A stretch of DNA of 64,000 nt from positions 1 to 64,000 of the forward strand of contig NZ_JABGCH010000015.1 of NCBI RefSeq assembly GCF_019799945.1. Direction: 5' to 3'. Shown piece after piece: positions 53,886-62,545 of this stretch. The first letter of the stretch is position 1. Every line of letters starts with the position of its first letter. The position numbers and the translations under genes are program-made. This stretch comes from Modestobacter marinus (GTDB lineage: Bacteria; Actinomycetota; Actinomycetes; Mycobacteriales; Geodermatophilaceae). The notes beneath the pieces are model-generated. The model made no database searches. It was not told where the DNA came from and saw only the letters and a list, made by a program, of their open reading frames with translations.

Positions 53886-55091
53886 ATGGCGTTCTACCGG
53901 CAGGTGGGGAGCGTTCCGCCCAAGCGGCACACCCAGTTCCGCCGTCCCGACGGCGGCCTGTACTCCGAGGAGCTGATGGGCGAGGAGGGCTTCTCGTCGG
54001 ACTCCTCGCTGCTCTACCACTCCGGCATCCCCTCGGCGATCGTCGACGCGCGCCCGTGGGAGCTGCCCGACCAGTCCCTGACGCCGAACGCGCCGCTGCT
54101 GCCCCGGCACCTGAAGCTGCACGACCTGTTCCCCGGCGAGGAGCACAAGGCGACCGACCCGGTGACCGGCCGCCGGCTGGTGCTGGGCAACGCCGACGTG
54201 CGGATCTCCTACGCCGTCTCCGCGCTCACCAGCCCCTACTACCGCAACGCCACCGGCGACGAGTGCGTCTACGTCGAGCGCGGCACCGCCACGGTGGAGA
54301 CCGTCTTCGGGGCGCTGGAGGTGGGCCGGGGCGACTACGTGGTCATCCCGCGGGCCACCACCCACCGCTGGGTGCCGACCGGCACCGAGCCGCTGCACAC
54401 CTACGCGATCGAGGCCAACAGCCACATCGCCCCGCCCAGGCGGTACCTGTCCAAGTACGGACAGTTCCTCGAGCACGCCCCGTACTGCGAGCGCGACCTG
54501 CGCGGACCCACCGGGCCGCTGACCGCCGAGGGCACCGACGTCGAGGTGTACGTCAAGCACCGCGGCGCCGGCCCGGGCGGGCTGGCCGGAACGGTGCACG
54601 TCGTCCCCGAGCACCCGTTCGACGTGGTCGGCTGGGACGGCTGCCTCTACCCCTACGCCTTCGACGTCGCCGACTACGAGCCGATCACCGGCCGGGTCCA
54701 CCAGCCGCCGCCGGTGCACCAGGTGTTCGAGGGCGCCAACTTCGTGATCTGCAACTTCGTGCCGCGCAAGGTCGACTACCACCCGCTCGCGGTGCCGGTG
54801 CCCTACTACCACTCCAACGTCGACTCCGACGAGGTGATGTTCTACGTCGACGGCGACTACGAGGCCCGCAAGGGCTCGGGCATCGGCAAGGGCTCGATCT
54901 CCCTGCACCCCGGCGGCCACTCCCACGGCCCACAGCCGGGTGCGGTCGAGCGGTCCCTCGGCGCGGAGTACTTCGACGAGCTGGCCGTCATGGTCGACAC
55001 CTTCCGGCCCCTGGCGCTCGGCGAGGCCGGCACCGCCGCCGACGACGGGAAGTACGCCTGGTCCTGGTCGGGACGGGGCCCGTCGGCGTGA
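53886..55091 (+). CDS. hmgA: Homogentisate 1,2-dioxygenase
   Basis: 401 residues, opening the ring of homogentisate in tyrosine/phenylalanine breakdown. Cupin-type fold with the iron ligands in VPYYHSNVDSDEVMFYVDGD (His and Glu) and SLHPGGHSHGPQPG (His). The ATG at 53886 has GAGGAGG ten bases upstream. No maleylacetoacetate isomerase or fumarylacetoacetase is seen next to it, so the rest of the pathway must be elsewhere. The lengths of all motifs are intact. Confidence 0.9.
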   Translation: MAFYRQVGSVPPKRHTQFRRPDGGLYSEELMGEEGFSSDSSLLYHSGIPSAIVDARPWELPDQSLTPNAPLLPRHLKLHDLFPGEEHKATDPVTGRRLVLGNADVRISYAVSALTSPYYRNATGDECVYVERGTATVETVFGALEVGRGDYVVIPRATTHRWVPTGTEPLHTYAIEANSHIAPPRRYLSKYGQFLEHAPYCERDLRGPTGPLTAEGTDVEVYVKHRGAGPGGLAGTVHVVPEHPFDVVGWDGCLYPYAFDVADYEPITGRVHQPPPVHQVFEGANFVICNFVPRKVDYHPLAVPVPYYHSNVDSDEVMFYVDGDYEARKGSGIGKGSISLHPGGHSHGPQPGAVERSLGAEYFDELAVMVDTFRPLALGEAGTAADDGKYAWSWSGRGPSA

Positions 55092-55240
55092 CGGCGCCGC
55101 TCCGGGGGCCGATCGGCGGCGAGGCCGACTGACGGGATTGTGACGGATCCCTGACGTTGACGCTCCTGTGGCAGGGGCCACAGCCTGGACCCCGACGCGG
55201 CCGGCACGGGCGGGCCGCACAGGGAGTCGAGGAGGGTGTC

Positions 55241-56263
55241 GTGGCGCTGGACGTCGGGGTCATCGGGGTCGGCATGATCGGCCAGGAGCACATCCGTCGC
55301 CTGGATGGCGGCCCCGGCGGCAGCCGGGTGGTCGCGGTCGCCGACGCGGACGCCGAGCGCGCGTCGGCCGTGGCCGGCCGGCTGCCGGGCGCGAAGGCGC
55401 TGTCCGGTGGCGAGGAGCTGATCGCCTCCGACGCCGTGGACGCCGTCGTCGTCACCTCCTGGGGACCCACCCACGAGGGGTACGTGCTGGCGGCCATCGC
55501 GGCCGGCAAGCCGGTGTTCTGCGAGAAGCCGCTGGCCACCACCCAGGAGGCGACCCGGCGGATCGTCGACGCCGAGGCCGCCGCGGGCCGCCGGCTGGTC
55601 CAGGTCGGCTTCAACCGCCGCTACGACCCGGCGCACCGGGCGCTGAAGCATGGCGTGGACAGCGGCGTCATCGGCGCTCCGCTGCTGGTGCACTGCGCGC
55701 ACCGCAACGCCTCGGTGCCGCCGCACTACACCCGGGACATGTCCATCGCCGACACCGCCATCCACGAGATCGACGAGCTGCGGTGGCTGTTCGATCAGGA
55801 GATCACCGCCGTCCAGGTGTTCACCCCGCGGAAGAGCGGCCGCGGCGGGGACTTGCAGGACCCCCTGCTGGTGCTCTTCGAGATGGCTGACGGCGTCCTG
55901 GTGGACGTCGAGGTGTCGGTCAACGTCCACTACGGCTACGAGATCCGCTGCGAGGTCTCCGGCGAGACCGGCACGGTCCAGCTGGCCGACCCGGCGCCGG
56001 TGCACATCCGCCGCGAGGGCGCCGTCGCCGCCCTCGTCCCGGCGGACTGGCGGGAACGCTTCGCCCTCTCCTACGACATCGAGCTCCGCGAGTGGGTCGA
56101 CACCGTCGCGGCCGCGCGGCCGGCCGAGGGGCCCAGCGCCTGGGACGGCCACGTCGCGCAGGTCGTCTCCGACGCGGCGCTGCGGTCGCTGCACGACGGC
56201 GGCCGGGTCGCGATCGAGCTCCCGGCTCGGCCCGGTCTCTACGCCCCGACGGAGACGCCATGA
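55241..56263 (+). CDS. Gfo/Idh/MocA oxidoreductase, inositol 2-dehydrogenase-like
   Basis: 340 residues from the GTG at 55241 (GGAGG six bases upstream). NAD Rossmann motif GVIGVGMIGQEH, CEKPLATT with Lys96, and the catalytic SIADTAIHEIDELRWLF with Asp171/His175, the pattern of myo-inositol 2-dehydrogenase (IolG) and its relatives. The stop overlaps an ATG (ATGA) that once opened the next gene, now destroyed. This suggests an original inositol or sugar oxidation operon of which only the first gene is intact. Confidence 0.85.
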   Translation: MALDVGVIGVGMIGQEHIRRLDGGPGGSRVVAVADADAERASAVAGRLPGAKALSGGEELIASDAVDAVVVTSWGPTHEGYVLAAIAAGKPVFCEKPLATTQEATRRIVDAEAAAGRRLVQVGFNRRYDPAHRALKHGVDSGVIGAPLLVHCAHRNASVPPHYTRDMSIADTAIHEIDELRWLFDQEITAVQVFTPRKSGRGGDLQDPLLVLFEMADGVLVDVEVSVNVHYGYEIRCEVSGETGTVQLADPAPVHIRREGAVAALVPADWRERFALSYDIELREWVDTVAAARPAEGPSAWDGHVAQVVSDAALRSLHDGGRVAIELPARPGLYAPTETP

Positions 56264-56422
56264 CACCCCGTCCGCCCATCGGCAACGCTCGGGGTAGGTG
56301 AGGACACCGCGGCGGCGTCCTCGCGGCTGGACGACGCGCTGGGCGTCGCTCTCGTGGTGGACGCCTGCTACCGCTCCGAGCAGGCCCGCGGCGCCGACAC
56401 ACCGCTGGCCGAACCCGTCTGA
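56260..56422 (+). pseudogene. Remnant of a second Gfo/Idh-type oxidoreductase
   Basis: An ATG at 56260 overlaps the preceding stop and opens MTPRPPIGNARGR before a stop at 56297. A different frame then carries a piece typical of the C-terminus of sugar oxidoreductases (SRLDDALGVALVVDACYRSE) ending at 56422. The most economical reading is a coupled second oxidoreductase gene that lost its whole middle by deletion, with the ends rejoined out of frame. Family assignment rests on a short C-terminal piece. Confidence 0.45.
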
Positions 56423-56650
56423 CGGACGGCGTCATAGCCGTCGGAGACGACGAGCAACTCCGCCCGCAGCCCGAGGGCCACCCGGTGCTCCCCGCCGAGG
56501 CCGGCCAGACCGTGCGCTCCACCGGCAGGACCACCCGCCGAGCCCGACGCCGCCCTCGACGACCGGCGCGGAGAGGTCCAGCGCGCCGACCGCTGCCGTG
56601 GACGAGCCGGGGTAGATGCGGGACGCGCCCACGTAGCCGACCAGGACCAT
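56423..56650 (-). pseudogene. Remnant of an unidentified gene with intact start region
   Basis: An ATG at 56650 with a good AGGAGGG ribosome site opens MVLVGYVGASRIYPGSS and continues to ALDLSAPVVEGGVGLGG; then coding character jumps to a second frame (GGAHGLAGLGGEHRVALGLR, then AELLVVSDGYDAV). One frameshift near 56540 separates the two. Rich in Gly/Val like a nucleotide-binding or cofactor-binding N-terminus, but the family is not recognised. Confidence 0.4.
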
Positions 56651-56708
56651 CAGTGCCCTCCTGCTGCGACGTCGCTCGGGGAGGGACCGGATCGGTCGGT
56701 ACGTCGGC

Positions 56709-56965
56709 TCAGGTGGCGGGCAGCCAGACGCGCATGGTGCTCGGGCCCCGGTTGGCCAGGCCTGGTAGGGCACGAGCGGGATGTCGATCTCGTCCTCCTG
56801 CGGCGCGGACACCTCCTCGGCGTACGGCCACGGCTGGTCCTCGTACCGGACCTGGCGCGCCCGCAGCTGGGCGATCGGGACCACCGGACCGACCGCGCCC
56901 TCGTGCCGCGGTGCGTCGCTGAGCGACCCGGGGAGGACCCGGAAGTAGTCGACTGTTCGCGGCGA
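56709..56965 (-). pseudogene. C-terminal remnant of a GH127 beta-L-arabinofuranosidase
   Basis: Reads VDYFRVLPGSLSD, VVPIAQLRARQVRYED, EIDIPLVPYQAW, then after a one-base frame change ANRGPSTMRVWLPAT and a stop at 56709. The segment IPLVPYxAWANRGPSTMRVW is a strong match to the end of GH127 (formerly DUF1680) arabinofuranosidases. The N-terminal 500 or so residues are gone. A wall-arabinan- or plant-arabinan-degrading function was therefore once encoded here. Confidence 0.6.
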
Positions 56966-57080
56966 TCGACGGCCACCCGACGTCCGGTGTCGAGTCGGTG
57001 AGCTGCCGGCTGGTCCCCCGCGGCTCGACCGCGGTCCTGGACTGACGCCCGAGCCAGTCCCACTCCTCCCACCCGGCCCC

Positions 57081-57086
57081 TAGGGT
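57081..57086 (+). promoter_or_regulatory. -10 element of leaderless methyltransferase gene
   Basis: TAGGGT, six bases, GTG at 57093. Confidence 0.5.
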
Positions 57087-57092
57087 CTGGGG

Positions 57093-57734
57093 GTGGCCGG
57101 CTGCTGCGACCCGCGGGGCTGCGACCGGGTGTTCGGCGACCGGTTCGCGCGGCGGCGGGCGGCCCGCTACCGGAGGAAGGGCCTGGATCGGACGGCCCGC
57201 CGGATGGTCGCGCTGCTCGCCGAGCGTGACGTGCGGGGCCGGACCGTGCTGGAGATCGGCGGCGGGGTCGGCGAGATCGGCCTCGAGCTGCTGCGCCGCG
57301 GTGCGGCCTCGGTCACCAACCTGGAGCTCTCGCCGGCCTACGAGGTCGCGGCCGCGGCGCTGGCCGCCGAGGCCGGGCTGAGCCACCGGGTGGACCGCCG
57401 AATGGTCGACATCGCCGCGGAGCCGGACGCGGTGGAACCGGCCGACATCCTCGTCGCGCACCGGGTGGTCTGCTGCTACCCCGACTACGCGGGCCTGCTC
57501 GGCACGGCGGCCGACCACACCCGCCGGCAGGTCCTGTTCAGCTTCCCGCCGCGCAACCCGGTCTTCCGGGCGGTCACCGCCACGGAGAACGCGATGCTCC
57601 GGCTGTCCGGGCGGGAGTTCCGCACGTTCGCGCACCCGCCGGCGGCGATGCTCGCCGTCCTCGCCGAGCGCGGACTGCACCCCACACTCGCCCACCGCGG
57701 CCGGGTCTGGCAGATCGCCACGGCCACCCGCTGA
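57093..57734 (+). CDS. Class I SAM-dependent methyltransferase
   Basis: 213 residues. SAM-binding motif I TVLEIGGGVGEIGLELL (51-67), an acidic end of strand 2 (NLELSPAYE), and motif IV-like ADILVAHRVVCCYPDYAGLL. The N-terminal CCDPRGCDRVFGDRFARRRA with paired cysteines occurs in one actinobacterial subgroup; the Cys could bind metal. Substrate unknown; the fold is like that of small-molecule O-methyltransferases. Leaderless by its TAGGGT six bases before the GTG. It is the first intact gene after the debris. Confidence 0.75.
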   Translation: MAGCCDPRGCDRVFGDRFARRRAARYRRKGLDRTARRMVALLAERDVRGRTVLEIGGGVGEIGLELLRRGAASVTNLELSPAYEVAAAALAAEAGLSHRVDRRMVDIAAEPDAVEPADILVAHRVVCCYPDYAGLLGTAADHTRRQVLFSFPPRNPVFRAVTATENAMLRLSGREFRTFAHPPAAMLAVLAERGLHPTLAHRGRVWQIATATR

Positions 57735-57750
57735 CCGGTCGCGCCGCATC

Positions 57751-58101
57751 ATGACCTCGCCCCAGCAACCCGCGGCCGACCGGCCACGGCCGGTGTTCAG
57801 CCGCTTCTACGCCGCGATCAGCAACCGGACGGACGACGAGGGCCTGGGCGCGTTGCGCAGCGAGCTACTCCCGAACCCCGGCTGCGAGCCCTCGCGCGGC
57901 GGCGGCCGCAGCCGCCGCGGTGCCGGTGACCGTCGTGCCCGGCACCGCCGAGGCGCTGCCGCTGATCGATGCCAGCTGCGACGCAGCGGTGCTGTGCCTG
58001 GTGATGTGCTCGCTTCCCGACCGCACCCCCGCGCTGGCCGAGGTCGCCCGGGTGCCCTGCCCCGGCGGGGTGCTCGCCTTCCTCGAGCACACCCGCGCCC
58101 G
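57751..58101 (+). pseudogene. Degenerate phospholipid/ubiquinone-type methyltransferase
   Basis: Starts like an intact class I methyltransferase (VFSRFYAAISNRTDDEGLGA, LRSELLPN), then the whole SAM-binding loop (expected VLEVGAGTG) is missing, and the C-terminal half appears in another frame (VPVTVVPGTAEALPLIDASC, then LVMCSLPDRTPALAEVARV, PGGVLAFLEHTRA). An internal deletion with frameshift has removed the cofactor site, so no activity is expected. Confidence 0.6.
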
Positions 58102-58221
58102 GACGCCGGCGCGGCCTGGGGCAACACCGCTGGCGCCGCCGTCGCCACCACCGTCTTCCCCTTCATCCTGCGTGCCGTGAACCTGCTGGGCGTCGACTCG
58201 GTCCAGCCATGCTCTCGGTGA
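58102..58221 (+). pseudogene. Fragment of an AcuI/YhdH-type quinone reductase
   Basis: Frame reading NTAGAAVATTVFPFILRAVN then LLGVDSVQP, a piece that matches the region near the C-terminus of acrylyl-CoA reductase AcuI/YhdH (typically ...TTVxPFILRGVxLLGIDSV). About 35 residues survive out of roughly 330. It is fused out of context to the degenerate methyltransferase. Confidence 0.55.
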
Positions 58222-58263
58222 GGGGCCGAGCGCACCCGTGGCTCCGACCAGGAGGATCTTCAT
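58221..58263 (-). pseudogene. Start of an SDR/NmrA-type gene, cut off
   Basis: A textbook ribosome site GAAGGAGG lies before the ATG at 58263; the frame reads MKILLVGATGALG, the Rossmann start of an atypical SDR, and then loses all similarity within about 14 codons where the AcuI fragment begins. A classic deletion junction. Confidence 0.55.
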
Positions 58264-58274
58264 GATATCCTCCT

Positions 58275-58358
58275 TCACCTCTCGACCACGATGACGACGT
58301 CGGCTCCTGCGATGTGCGTGATCCCGCCGGGTGCACCGGCCACCAGCACCGACCTCAC
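58275..58358 (-). pseudogene. Truncated mini-ORF coupled to ald
   Basis: GTG at 58358 overlaps the ald stop (GTGA) and reads VRSVLVAGAPGGITHIAGAD then VVIVVER and a stop, 27 residues. Its Gly-rich start and hydrophobic end look like two pieces of a larger enzyme joined by deletion. It precedes the cut-off SDR start by 11 bp, so ald once headed an operon. Confidence 0.35.
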
Positions 58359-59485
58359 CGCGCCGCGAGCAGCTCCGCGGGGTCGGTGAAGGGCAGTCCG
58401 TGTGCCTCGGCGACCGGCTGGGTGACCAGGTGGCCGTCCAGCGTGCTCAGGCCGAACCGGAGGGCGGGGTCGGCTGCGGCGGCGGCGACGACGCCGTGCC
58501 GGGCGACCCGGACGAGGTAGGGCAGCGTGGCCGAGGTCAGGGCCAACGTCGAGGTACGGGCCACCGCTCCGGGGATGTTCGCCACGCAGTAGTGGGTGAC
58601 GCCCTCCTCGACGTAGGTGGGGTCGGAGTGGGTCGTCGCCCGACTGGTCTCGAAGCACCCGCCCTGGTCGATGGCGATGTCCACGACCACACTGCCCGGC
58701 CGCATCGCCGCGATCATCTCCCGGCTGACCAGCTTGGGAGCCTTCGCCCCGGGCACCAGGACCGCGCCGATCACCACGTCGGCCTCGGCGACGTACGCGG
58801 CGGTCCGGGCACGGTTGGGCGTCACCAGATCCAGCCGCCCGCCGAAGATGTCGGACAGGTAGGCCAGCCGGCTCGGGTTGGTGTCGAGAACCCGGACGAT
58901 GGCGCGCATCCCGAGCGCGATCTTCGCCGCCTCGGTGCCGGCCACCCCGCCGCCGATGATCAGGACCTTCGCCGCCGGGGTGCCGGGGACGCCGCCGAGC
59001 AGGATGCCGGCTCCCCCGGCGGGACTCTCCAGGTGGTGCGCGGCGGCCTGCACGGCCATCCGCCCGGCGACCTCGCTCATCGGGGTGAGCAGCGGGAGCT
59101 TGCGGTCGGCGGTCTGCACGGTCTCGTAGGCGATCGAGTCGATCCGGCGCTCGAGCAGGAACTCGGTCAGACCGCGGTCCGCGGCCAGGTGCAGGTAGGT
59201 GAACAGCTGCTGGCCCGGGCGGAACCGCTCGTACTCCGCGGGTACCGGCTCCTTGACCTTGACGATCAGATCGGCTGAGGCGAACACCTCATCCGCCGTC
59301 GGCAGGATCTCGGCGCCGACGGCGGCGTAGTCGTCGTCGGCGAACCGGGAACCGACACCGGCACCGGCCTGCACGACGACCTGATGACCGTTGTGCACCA
59401 GCTCCACCACGCCGTCCGGGGTGAGCGCCACCCGCCTCTCGTTGTCCTTGATCTCGCTCGGTACTCCGACGACGAGCGCGCTCAT
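58355..59485 (-). CDS. ald: Alanine dehydrogenase
   Basis: 376 residues. Reversible NAD-dependent L-alanine to pyruvate plus ammonia. N-terminal GVPSEIKDNERRVALTP, substrate lysine in VKVKEP (76-78), catalytic His99 in LFTYLHLAAD, and the NAD motif IIGGGVAGTEAAKIA; length and motif order are complete. An omega-aminotransferase lies 103 bp upstream in the same direction. Such transaminases often use pyruvate as amino acceptor and make alanine, which this enzyme would recycle. Confidence 0.92.
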   Translation of the reverse strand: MSALVVGVPSEIKDNERRVALTPDGVVELVHNGHQVVVQAGAGVGSRFADDDYAAVGAEILPTADEVFASADLIVKVKEPVPAEYERFRPGQQLFTYLHLAADRGLTEFLLERRIDSIAYETVQTADRKLPLLTPMSEVAGRMAVQAAAHHLESPAGGAGILLGGVPGTPAAKVLIIGGGVAGTEAAKIALGMRAIVRVLDTNPSRLAYLSDIFGGRLDLVTPNRARTAAYVAEADVVIGAVLVPGAKAPKLVSREMIAAMRPGSVVVDIAIDQGGCFETSRATTHSDPTYVEEGVTHYCVANIPGAVARTSTLALTSATLPYLVRVARHGVVAAAAADPALRFGLSTLDGHLVTQPVAEAHGLPFTDPAELLAAR

Positions 59486-59588
59486 GGCGGGTTCCCTCCG
59501 GTCGAGGCCCGGCGCGGTCGCACCGGAGCGGTTGTCGGAGCCATGCCGCCGGTGCGGTCACGGCTCGATGAACGGGCTGATCCCCGCG

Positions 59589-60983
59589 TCAGAGCAGCTC
59601 CTGGGCCTCGGTCAAAGTGTGCCGCAGGATCTGCTCCATCTCGTCGAACTCCGCCTGGCCGCAGATCAGCGGCGGTGCCACCTGGACGACCACGTCACCG
59701 CGGTCGTCGGGCCGGCAGTACAGGCCGTTGTCGAACAGCGCGCCGGGCAGGAAGCCGCGGACGAGCCGCTCCCGCTCGGCGGCGTCGAAGGTCTGCCGGG
59801 TCGCCTTGTCCTTGACCAGCTCGACGGCCCAGAAGTAGCCGTCGCCGCGGACGTCGCCGACGATCGGCAGGTCCAGCAGCTTGCTCAGGGTCGCGCCCAA
59901 CGCCGCCTCGTTGTCCAGCACGCGCTGGTTGAGCCCCTCGTTCTCCAAGATGTCGAGGTTGGCCAGCGACACCGCCGCCGCCACCGGGTGGCCGCCGAAC
60001 GTGTAGCCGTGCGGGAACGCCACGCCTGGGCGAAGGAACGGCTCCATGACCTTCTCCGAGGCGATCATCGCGCCGATCGGGCCGTAGCCGGAGCTCATCC
60101 CCTTGGCGCAGGTGATCAGGTCAGGGGTGTAGCCGAACTTCACACACGCGAACGTCGCGCCGTGCCGGCCGAACGCGCAGATCACCTCGTCCGAGACCAG
60201 CAGCACGTCGTGCCGGTCGCAGATCTCGCGGACCCGCTCGAAGTAGCCCGGGGGCGGGGTGAGGCAGCCACCGGAGTTCTGCACCGGCTCCAGGAAGACC
60301 GCGGCGACGGTGTCCGCGCCCTCGAACAGGATCGCCTCCTCGATCCGGTCGGCGGCCCAGCGACCGAAGGCCTTGGGGTCATCGGCGAACTCGGGATGCC
60401 GGTAGAGATTGGTGTTGGGCACCCGGAACCCGCCGGGAGCCAGCGGCTCGAAGTCCTTCTTCATGGCGGGCAGACCGGTGATCGCCAGGGCGCCGTGCGG
60501 GGTGCCGTGATAGGCAACCGCACGGCTGATCACCTTGTGCTTCTGCGGCTTGCCGATCAGCTTGAAGTACTGCTTCGCGGCCTTCCACGCCGACTCCACC
60601 GCCTCACCACCGCCGGTGGTGAAGAAGACGCGGTTCAGGTCGCCCGGCGCGAGCCCGGCGACCCGCTCGGCCAGCTCGGCCTGAACCGGGGTGGTGTAGC
60701 CCCACACCGGGAAGTACGCCAGCTCGGCCGCCTGCTTCCCTGCCACCTCCGCCAGCTCCCGCCGACCGTGCCCGACCTGGACCACGAAGAGCCCGGACAG
60801 GCCGTCGAGGATCTTCCGGCCGCGGTTGTCCCAGATGTAGGCGCCCTCCCCACGCGTGACGACCGGGATGGGCCTCTCCGGGTGGAGGCCCTGGCGGGCG
60901 AAGTGCATCCAGAGGTGATCCGCCGCGCGGGCCGCCGTCGCGTCGGGTACGCCGGCCGGAGGGTGCTCGATCGAGGTGGTCAT
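59589..60983 (-). CDS. Class III omega-aminotransferase (pyruvate-dependent type)
   Basis: 464 residues from the ATG at 60983 with GAGGAG upstream. PLP lysine Lys294 in LITCAKGMSSGYGPIGAMI; VSDEVICAFGRHG, LEPVQNSGGCLTPP and FTTGGGEAVESAWKAAKQY are class III landmarks. It resembles beta-alanine/taurine/putrescine:pyruvate transaminases; the true amine donor is unknown. Neighbouring ald and an amino-acid permease support use of an imported omega-amino acid as nitrogen or carbon source. Confidence 0.88.
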   Translation of the reverse strand: MTTSIEHPPAGVPDATAARAADHLWMHFARQGLHPERPIPVVTRGEGAYIWDNRGRKILDGLSGLFVVQVGHGRRELAEVAGKQAAELAYFPVWGYTTPVQAELAERVAGLAPGDLNRVFFTTGGGEAVESAWKAAKQYFKLIGKPQKHKVISRAVAYHGTPHGALAITGLPAMKKDFEPLAPGGFRVPNTNLYRHPEFADDPKAFGRWAADRIEEAILFEGADTVAAVFLEPVQNSGGCLTPPPGYFERVREICDRHDVLLVSDEVICAFGRHGATFACVKFGYTPDLITCAKGMSSGYGPIGAMIASEKVMEPFLRPGVAFPHGYTFGGHPVAAAVSLANLDILENEGLNQRVLDNEAALGATLSKLLDLPIVGDVRGDGYFWAVELVKDKATRQTFDAAERERLVRGFLPGALFDNGLYCRPDDRGDVVVQVAPPLICGQAEFDEMEQILRHTLTEAQELL

Positions 60984-60993
60984 CCCAGGCTCC

Positions 60994-61479
60994 TCATGAC
61001 TTCGGTTGGGAAGGGCGTCCGACATTCTGGGGATGTTGTGGACGTCGCCGAACAGCGAGCCCGGGCACTCGCCGAACGAGCTGAAGACGTCGGTACAGGC
61101 CGGGGGTGGTGGCCAGTTCGATCACGCTGCCCTCGACCTCGACCTCGACCTGAGCGGTTGAGGACGCCGCCGTCGTGATGGGGTCGGCGAGTTCGGCGGC
61201 CCGGGCGTCGAGCGGCTCGCGGAGCCGGAACACCACCTCCGTGCGCCTCCCGAGAGACCTGTCCCGCCAGCGGGGAAACGCCGCCTCTGCGACGGTGACG
61301 GCTGCATCGACATCCGCCGCAGACACGAGCGCCAGACGAGCCGCGACCTCCCCCGTCTCGGGATTCGCCACGCTGGAGAAGCGGTCACCCGAGCCCTTGT
61401 GATGGGCACCTGCCACCCAGTGATGCAGGGTGCGAGCGCCGGAGTTGGCCGAGACGTTCGCGGCGGTGGTCGTCGGCAC
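60994..61479 (-). pseudogene. N-terminal remnant of methylmalonate-semialdehyde dehydrogenase
   Basis: GTG at 61479 opens VPTTTAANVSANSGARTLHH, then HWVAGAHHKGSGDRFSSVAN, PETGEVAARLALVSAADVDA, AVTVAEAAFPRWRD and SLGRRTEVVFRLREPLDARA, an easily recognised MmsA-type aldehyde dehydrogenase start. After about 110 residues similarity fades into an altered stretch (VEVEVEGSVIELATTPGLYR) and the frame stops at 60994. The NAD-binding, catalytic Cys and C-terminal parts are all missing. Confidence 0.6.
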
Positions 61480-61529
61480 AACTCGAGTGTGCGCACGCCT
61501 CCGGCGGGCAGTCACGACACACTTTGTAC

Positions 61530-61946
<417 letters not shown>

Positions 61947-62545
61947 CGTGCAGGCACCATAGCCGGACTTCCTCGTGATGCTTCGGCAGGGCAGCCCGCA
62001 CGGCGGCCGTTCCGCCTGTCGCTCCTGCGAGACCCACACACAGGGCTGGATCTGCGAGCGAGCCGGCGGGGCCCGATACCCGATCTCCTGTCGGACCTGG
62101 TCTGAGCCGGCTGGGGGTCGAGCACGACGCCGCCTCCGTCGACAAGACGGGCGTGGCCCTCCACAACGGCGGCATGAGAGCGTCGCTCCGCGATCTGGGC
62201 CGCTTCGGACGGGTACTGCTCGGCGAAGGCATGTCGCCGACCGGCGAGCGCGTACTCCCGGCGGAATGGATCCGGGACACCTTCGTCGGGGACGCGGGCT
62301 CACGGAAGGCCTTCGCCGTCAGCCCCACGGATACCCGCATGACCGGGCGGGATGCATCGCACCACTTCAGACGATCTACGTGGACCCGCTGGCCAAGGTC
62401 GTCGGCGTCAAGCCCTCGCGCTGGCCCGTGCCACAGTCCCCGGCCATGCTGGCTGCCCCTCTGCGACTGTTCGACGCATGCGCGGCCACCTGGCGCCGGA
62501 CGCCGCCCGGTGGTGGGCGCCCGGCGCGTCGGCGATCCGGTCTTC
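61947..62545. other. Gap between pruA remnant and permease
   Basis: No intact gene. The middle (62072-62492) is the NylB-like remnant; 61947-62071 shows nothing recognisable. Confidence 0.5.
62072..62492 (+). pseudogene. Remnant of a 6-aminohexanoate-dimer-hydrolase-like serine hydrolase
   Basis: A class C beta-lactamase-fold C-terminal half in pieces: YPDLLSDLV, then after a frame change SRLGVEHDAASVDKTGVALH, NGGMRASLRDLGRFGRVLL and VLPAEWIRDTFVGDAGSRKA; then a deletion and third frame with QTIYVDPLAKVVGVKPSRWP and MLAAPLRLFDACA. The order matches the end of NylB-type 6-aminohexanoate-dimer hydrolases and related esterases. The N-terminal half with SxxK and the central YxN are gone, so it is inactive. 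Confidence 0.55.
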
